From: an uncultured Endozoicomonas sp.
Lineage (GTDB): Bacteria; Pseudomonadota; Gammaproteobacteria; Pseudomonadales; Endozoicomonadaceae
Reading direction: 5' to 3'
Length of the DNA stretch: 34,956 nucleotides
NCBI GenBank assembly: GCA_900299555.1
Contig: OODV01000215.1
Location: forward strand, 1-34,956
How positions within the stretch are numbered: the stretch's first letter is position 1; every line of letters begins with the position of its first letter. Position numbers and translations under genes: made by a program. This document shows, piece by piece, positions 32,065 to 34,956 of the stretch. Under the pieces are notes generated by a model. The model had not been told where the DNA came from and did no database searches. It saw only the letters and a program-made list of their open reading frames with translations.

Positions 32065-34497
32065 ATGACAGATCAGGATTCCAACAACCCCGAAGTTATC
32101 AGCGGGGATGAAGACAGTCAAAAAACCAGTACAGGACTGGTTCTCCCACATCAGGCTCTGCCAGACAAACTGTACCTAATTCCCGTATCCAACCGCCCTT
32201 TCTTTCCTGCCCAGGTACAACCTCTGGTTTTTAGTAGCCATGAGTGGGGAGAAACACTTCAGCGAGTCGGCCAGAGTCCTCATAAAGCCGTAGGTCTGAG
32301 TTTTGTGGGTAGAATGCCTGGGATAGATGTTGTTCCACAAGACTTTCCCCAGGTGGGCTGTGTTGTCAAAATCCATAACATCGTTTCCGACAATGATCAG
32401 GTACAGTTTATTGCCCTTGGCATGCAAAGGTTCAGAATAAGGAAATGGTTGCGCCGTCGCCCTCCTTACCTGGTTCAAGTGGAATACATCGAATGTCCTG
32501 AAGACAATAGCGATGAGGTCAAGGCATACGCTCTGGCACTGATTCAAGCGATCAAAGAGCTTATCCCCCTCAACCCTTTATACAGTGAAGAACTGAAAAA
32601 TTATCTAAACCGATTCAGTCCTAAAGACCCATCACCTTTAGCAGACTTTGCTGCAGCAATAACGACAGCACCAGGCCAAGAGCTTCAGGAAGTTCTTGAA
32701 ACCATTCCTGTGCAGCGCAGAATGGAAAAAGTGCTGGTTCTGATACGTAAAGAGCAGGAAGTTGCACGTCTGCAGAGTGAAATCAACGCTGAAGTTAATC
32801 GTAAAATAAGCAATCATCAGCGTGAGTTTTTCCTGAAAGAACAACTCAAGGTGATCCAGAAAGAATTGGGAATCTCAAAGGATGACCGCACCGCTGAAAT
32901 AGAGCAATTTGAACAACGACTGGAAAATCTCGTTGTCCCTGAAAGTGCTAAAGCTAAAATTAATGATGAGCTGAAGAAGCTCTCCATTCTTGAAACCGGC
33001 TCGCCAGAGTACTCTATCTGCAGAAACTATCTGGACTGGGCAACTTCTGTTCCCTGGGGAGTGTTCTCAGAAGATAATCTCGACCTTCATCATGCCAGAG
33101 ATATACTCAGCTCTGATCATGATGGCCTTGACGATGTCAAAGACCGGATTATTGAATTCCTGGCAGTTGGCGCTTATCGAAAGGAAGTTTCAGGCTCAAT
33201 CATGCTGCTGGTCGGACCTCCAGGTGTCGGCAAAACATCTATCGTTAAGTCGGTAGCAAAAGCGCTTGATAGAAAGTTCTATCGATTCAGCCTTGGCGGC
33301 ATGAGAGATGAGGCGGAGATCAAAGGTCATCGACGAACCTATATAGGCGCACTACCCGGTAAACTGGTTCAAGCCTTCAAAGAGGTGGAAGTCTCCAATC
33401 CAGTCATTATGCTGGATGAGATTGACAAAATTGGAGCCTCTTTCCGGGGGGATCCTGCTTCTGCACTATTGGAAGTACTTGATCCAGAACAAAACACTGA
33501 GTTTCTGGATCACTATCTGGACATGAGAATTGATCTATCCAAGGTTCTCTTTATCTGTACTGCGAACCAGCTGGATACCATCCCTGGCCCTCTTCTGGAC
33601 CGCATGGATATGATCAGACTCTCTGGCTATATCACCGAAGAAAAGGTAGCTATTGCCAAAAACCATCTATGGCCTAAACAACTCAAAAAAGCGGGGCTAA
33701 AAAAGAGCCAGCTTAGAGTTTCAGATACGACCTTTCGAAAAATCATTGATGGTTATGCCCGTGAAGCTGGCGTTCGCCATTTTGAAAAATTGTTACAGAA
33801 GATTATCCGGAAAGTTGTTGTTCGGTTTTTAGAAAATGATGAAAACAAGTTAACAGTTTCAGGAAAAAACCTGGAAGAATTTCTGGGAACGCCCTATTTC
33901 CGACAGGAAAAATTCATGGAAGGCGTGGGTATTGTTACCGGACTTGCCTGGACTGCCATGGGCGGAGCAACCCTACCCGTCGAAGCCTGTCTCATTCATC
34001 AACAAAGGGCTGGGTTTAAACTGACAGGTAAGCTTGGCGAGGTTATGAAAGAGTCAGCCGAGATCTCATACAGCTATACAACCAGCAATGCCAAAAAGTT
34101 TGGCATACAAGAAGATTTCCTCAAAACAGCCTTTATACATCTACATGTTCCAGAAGGGGCAACCCCTAAAGATGGACCAAGTGCAGGTGTCACAATGACA
34201 ACAGCACTTATCTCTCTCACCCGAGGCATCAAACCAACCAAAAACCTGGCGATGACTGGAGAGCTGACATTAACCGGCAGAGTACTCGCTGTTGGAGGTA
34301 TCAGAGAGAAAGTTATTGCAGCCAGACGCCAGAATATAATGGAGCTGATACTACCAGAAGATAACCGAAGAGACTTTGATGAGCTTCCTGACTACATCCG
34401 TGATGGAGTGACTGTACATTTTGCCCGTCAGTACGACGATGTTTATAAAGTAGTTTTTCCTGAGACTAAAAAAAGCAAGGCGAAGAAAAGTAAGTGA
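32065..34497 (+). CDS. lon: Lon-type ATP-dependent protease, AsrA-like
   Basis: This is a Lon-family protease of 810 residues. The N-terminal domain starts LPDKLYLIPVSNRPFFPAQV, not the LPLRDVVVYP of ordinary Lon. As I recall, this is the pattern of the second Lon-type protease of Pseudomonas (AsrA, PA0779), linked there to heat and aminoglycoside stress. The middle (LNPLYSEELKNYLNRFSP) agrees. Walker A is GPPGVGKT (residues 384-391) and the protease dyad is Ser706 (KDGPSAGVT) and Lys749 (IREKVIAARR), 43 residues apart as in E. coli Lon. I chose the ATG at 32065 (MTDQDSNNPE). An upstream ATG at 31996 adds 23 unlikely residues. Both have weak ribosome binding sites. The C terminus is Lys-rich. 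Confidence 0.92.
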   Translation: MTDQDSNNPEVISGDEDSQKTSTGLVLPHQALPDKLYLIPVSNRPFFPAQVQPLVFSSHEWGETLQRVGQSPHKAVGLSFVGRMPGIDVVPQDFPQVGCVVKIHNIVSDNDQVQFIALGMQRFRIRKWLRRRPPYLVQVEYIECPEDNSDEVKAYALALIQAIKELIPLNPLYSEELKNYLNRFSPKDPSPLADFAAAITTAPGQELQEVLETIPVQRRMEKVLVLIRKEQEVARLQSEINAEVNRKISNHQREFFLKEQLKVIQKELGISKDDRTAEIEQFEQRLENLVVPESAKAKINDELKKLSILETGSPEYSICRNYLDWATSVPWGVFSEDNLDLHHARDILSSDHDGLDDVKDRIIEFLAVGAYRKEVSGSIMLLVGPPGVGKTSIVKSVAKALDRKFYRFSLGGMRDEAEIKGHRRTYIGALPGKLVQAFKEVEVSNPVIMLDEIDKIGASFRGDPASALLEVLDPEQNTEFLDHYLDMRIDLSKVLFICTANQLDTIPGPLLDRMDMIRLSGYITEEKVAIAKNHLWPKQLKKAGLKKSQLRVSDTTFRKIIDGYAREAGVRHFEKLLQKIIRKVVVRFLENDENKLTVSGKNLEEFLGTPYFRQEKFMEGVGIVTGLAWTAMGGATLPVEACLIHQQRAGFKLTGKLGEVMKESAEISYSYTTSNAKKFGIQEDFLKTAFIHLHVPEGATPKDGPSAGVTMTTALISLTRGIKPTKNLAMTGELTLTGRVLAVGGIREKVIAARRQNIMELILPEDNRRDFDELPDYIRDGVTVHFARQYDDVYKVVFPETKKSKAKKSK

Positions 34498-34522
34498 GTC
34501 TCATAATATATGGATAATTAAA

Positions 34523-34550
34523 AGCGCTACCCGATCAGGTAGCGCTCTTT
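34523..34550 (+). terminator. Terminator downstream of the Lon-type gene
   Basis: AGCGCTACC and GGTAGCGCT (9 perfect bp, 6-nt loop) are followed by CTTT, 25 bp after the stop codon. The T tract is short but the stem is strong. Confidence 0.75.
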
Positions 34551-34694
34551 AATCACTCTTTCAATAGCAGCGGGAACTAATCCCGTTTGGACACGCTAGT
34601 GAGCATCATTATTATGAGATGATTTTTAGAAAATTACCATTTTTTATAAGACATAATAAATATATTAAAAATTCCATTTAAAACATAAAATAAA

Positions 34695-34956
34695 GGTGAT
34701 GTATCAAAACTGTTGATAGTGGTTTCGGGAGATAAACTCCCCGATAACCTTATCATGAATGTCTATTGATCTTGAGAAGCAGATAGTCCTTCTGGCTAAC
34801 CGTTTCAAGCAAGTGCTCAAGGTCAGATTCTGCCGCTCAATCCTCTGAGTAAAGTACTTTCCAATGATATGTTTATCTTCTGGTAAACAGGATGTATATG
34901 GCTGCCAGTCATCTGTGCAGTAAAAACTGACTTTGAAGCGGGCCAGACGCTCCAAC
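34695..34956 (-). mobile_element. IS1-family element IS1-C, 3' part (continues past right edge)
   Basis: The terminal inverted repeat 34695-34717 starts GGTGATGTATCAAAACTGTT and matches the ends at 460 and 5028. Only the 3' end of the element is in the window, and it is in the same orientation as IS1-A. The flank outside the repeat is AT-rich (ATAAAATAAA), as IS1 targets often are. Confidence 0.9.
34704..34956 (-). CDS. insB: IS1 family InsB transposase, C-terminal part (cut by window edge)
   Basis: The frame is open from the window edge to a TGA inside the terminal repeat. It contains YCTDDWQPYTSCLPEDKHII, FTQRIERQNLTLS and RLARRTICFSRSIDIHDKVI, all typical of the C-terminal half of the IS1 transposase. 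It ends NHYQQF. Within the visible part there is no defect. The copy differs from IS1-B (TDDWASWAKQLPEKKH), so these are separate lineages. Confidence 0.88.
   Translation of the reverse strand, partial: LERLARFKVSFYCTDDWQPYTSCLPEDKHIIGKYFTQRIERQNLTLSTCLKRLARRTICFSRSIDIHDKVIGEFISRNHYQQF

Noticed and set aside
1..34956. CRISPR arrays, defence islands, prophage modules
   Set aside because: No regularly spaced direct repeats and no cas, restriction or phage structural genes are seen; the only tandem repeat is the 123-bp unit in the TPR gene.

Overview
The window looks like a chromosomal segment of a gammaproteobacterium of moderate G+C. The core genes (clpX, clpP, tig, folD, gsk, pdxH, tmcA, a Tus homologue and a second-type Lon) and the heavy load of IS1 and IS66 insertions fit a marine, probably host-associated member of the Oceanospirillales, perhaps Endozoicomonas-like. 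The placement is inferred from gene content, not from a marker-gene tree.

Region 1 (1-5028) is a nest of mobile DNA. An old IS1-family element (IS1-B, minus strand, 5' end at 5028) was split by a 3888-bp IS66-family element (749-4636), which is bounded by imperfect inverted repeats starting GTAAGCG and by an exact 8-bp target duplication GATCAACT. Removing the element and one duplication restores the IS1 insB frame through the joint. The IS66 element carries tnpA, tnpB and tnpC and also a passenger gene for a TPR-repeat protein with a perfect 123-bp tandem duplication. A second IS1 (IS1-A, leaving the left edge) later cut the 3' part of insB at 460/461. Another IS1 end (IS1-C) lies at the right edge (34695-34956).

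Region 2 (5047-18400) holds, on the minus strand, a 3-hydroxyisobutyryl-CoA hydrolase-like gene and a pitrilysin-like M16 lipoprotein protease. On the plus strand follow gsk (inosine-guanosine kinase) with a long structured leader, a deoxynucleotide N-hydrolase-like gene broken by an in-frame TAG, a metallo-beta-lactamase-fold hydrolase, pdxH and a Tus (replication terminus binding) homologue. The minus strand then has a GrxA-like glutaredoxin, a MITE-like repeat and the tight pair ppiA-tmcA.

Region 3 (18540-25165) has tRNA-Pro(GGG) with a clear promoter, a YjiH-type membrane protein, and the conserved proteostasis block read on the minus strand as tRNA-Pro(UGG)-Arg(UCU)-His(GUG)-Leu(UAG), tig, clpP, clpX. 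The usual lon gene does not follow clpX; a convergent yjiH does.

Region 4 (25166-34956) has folD, a GH36/raffinose-synthase-like glycosidase, a small orphan ORF, rarD, a periplasmic helix-hairpin-helix (ComEA-like) protein, a secreted chalcone-isomerase-like protein and a Lon protease of the AsrA (PA0779-like) type. The window ends in IS1-C.

The main discovery candidate is the IS66-family element with a TPR-protein passenger (a transporter IS), whose boundaries are defined by the sequence itself.
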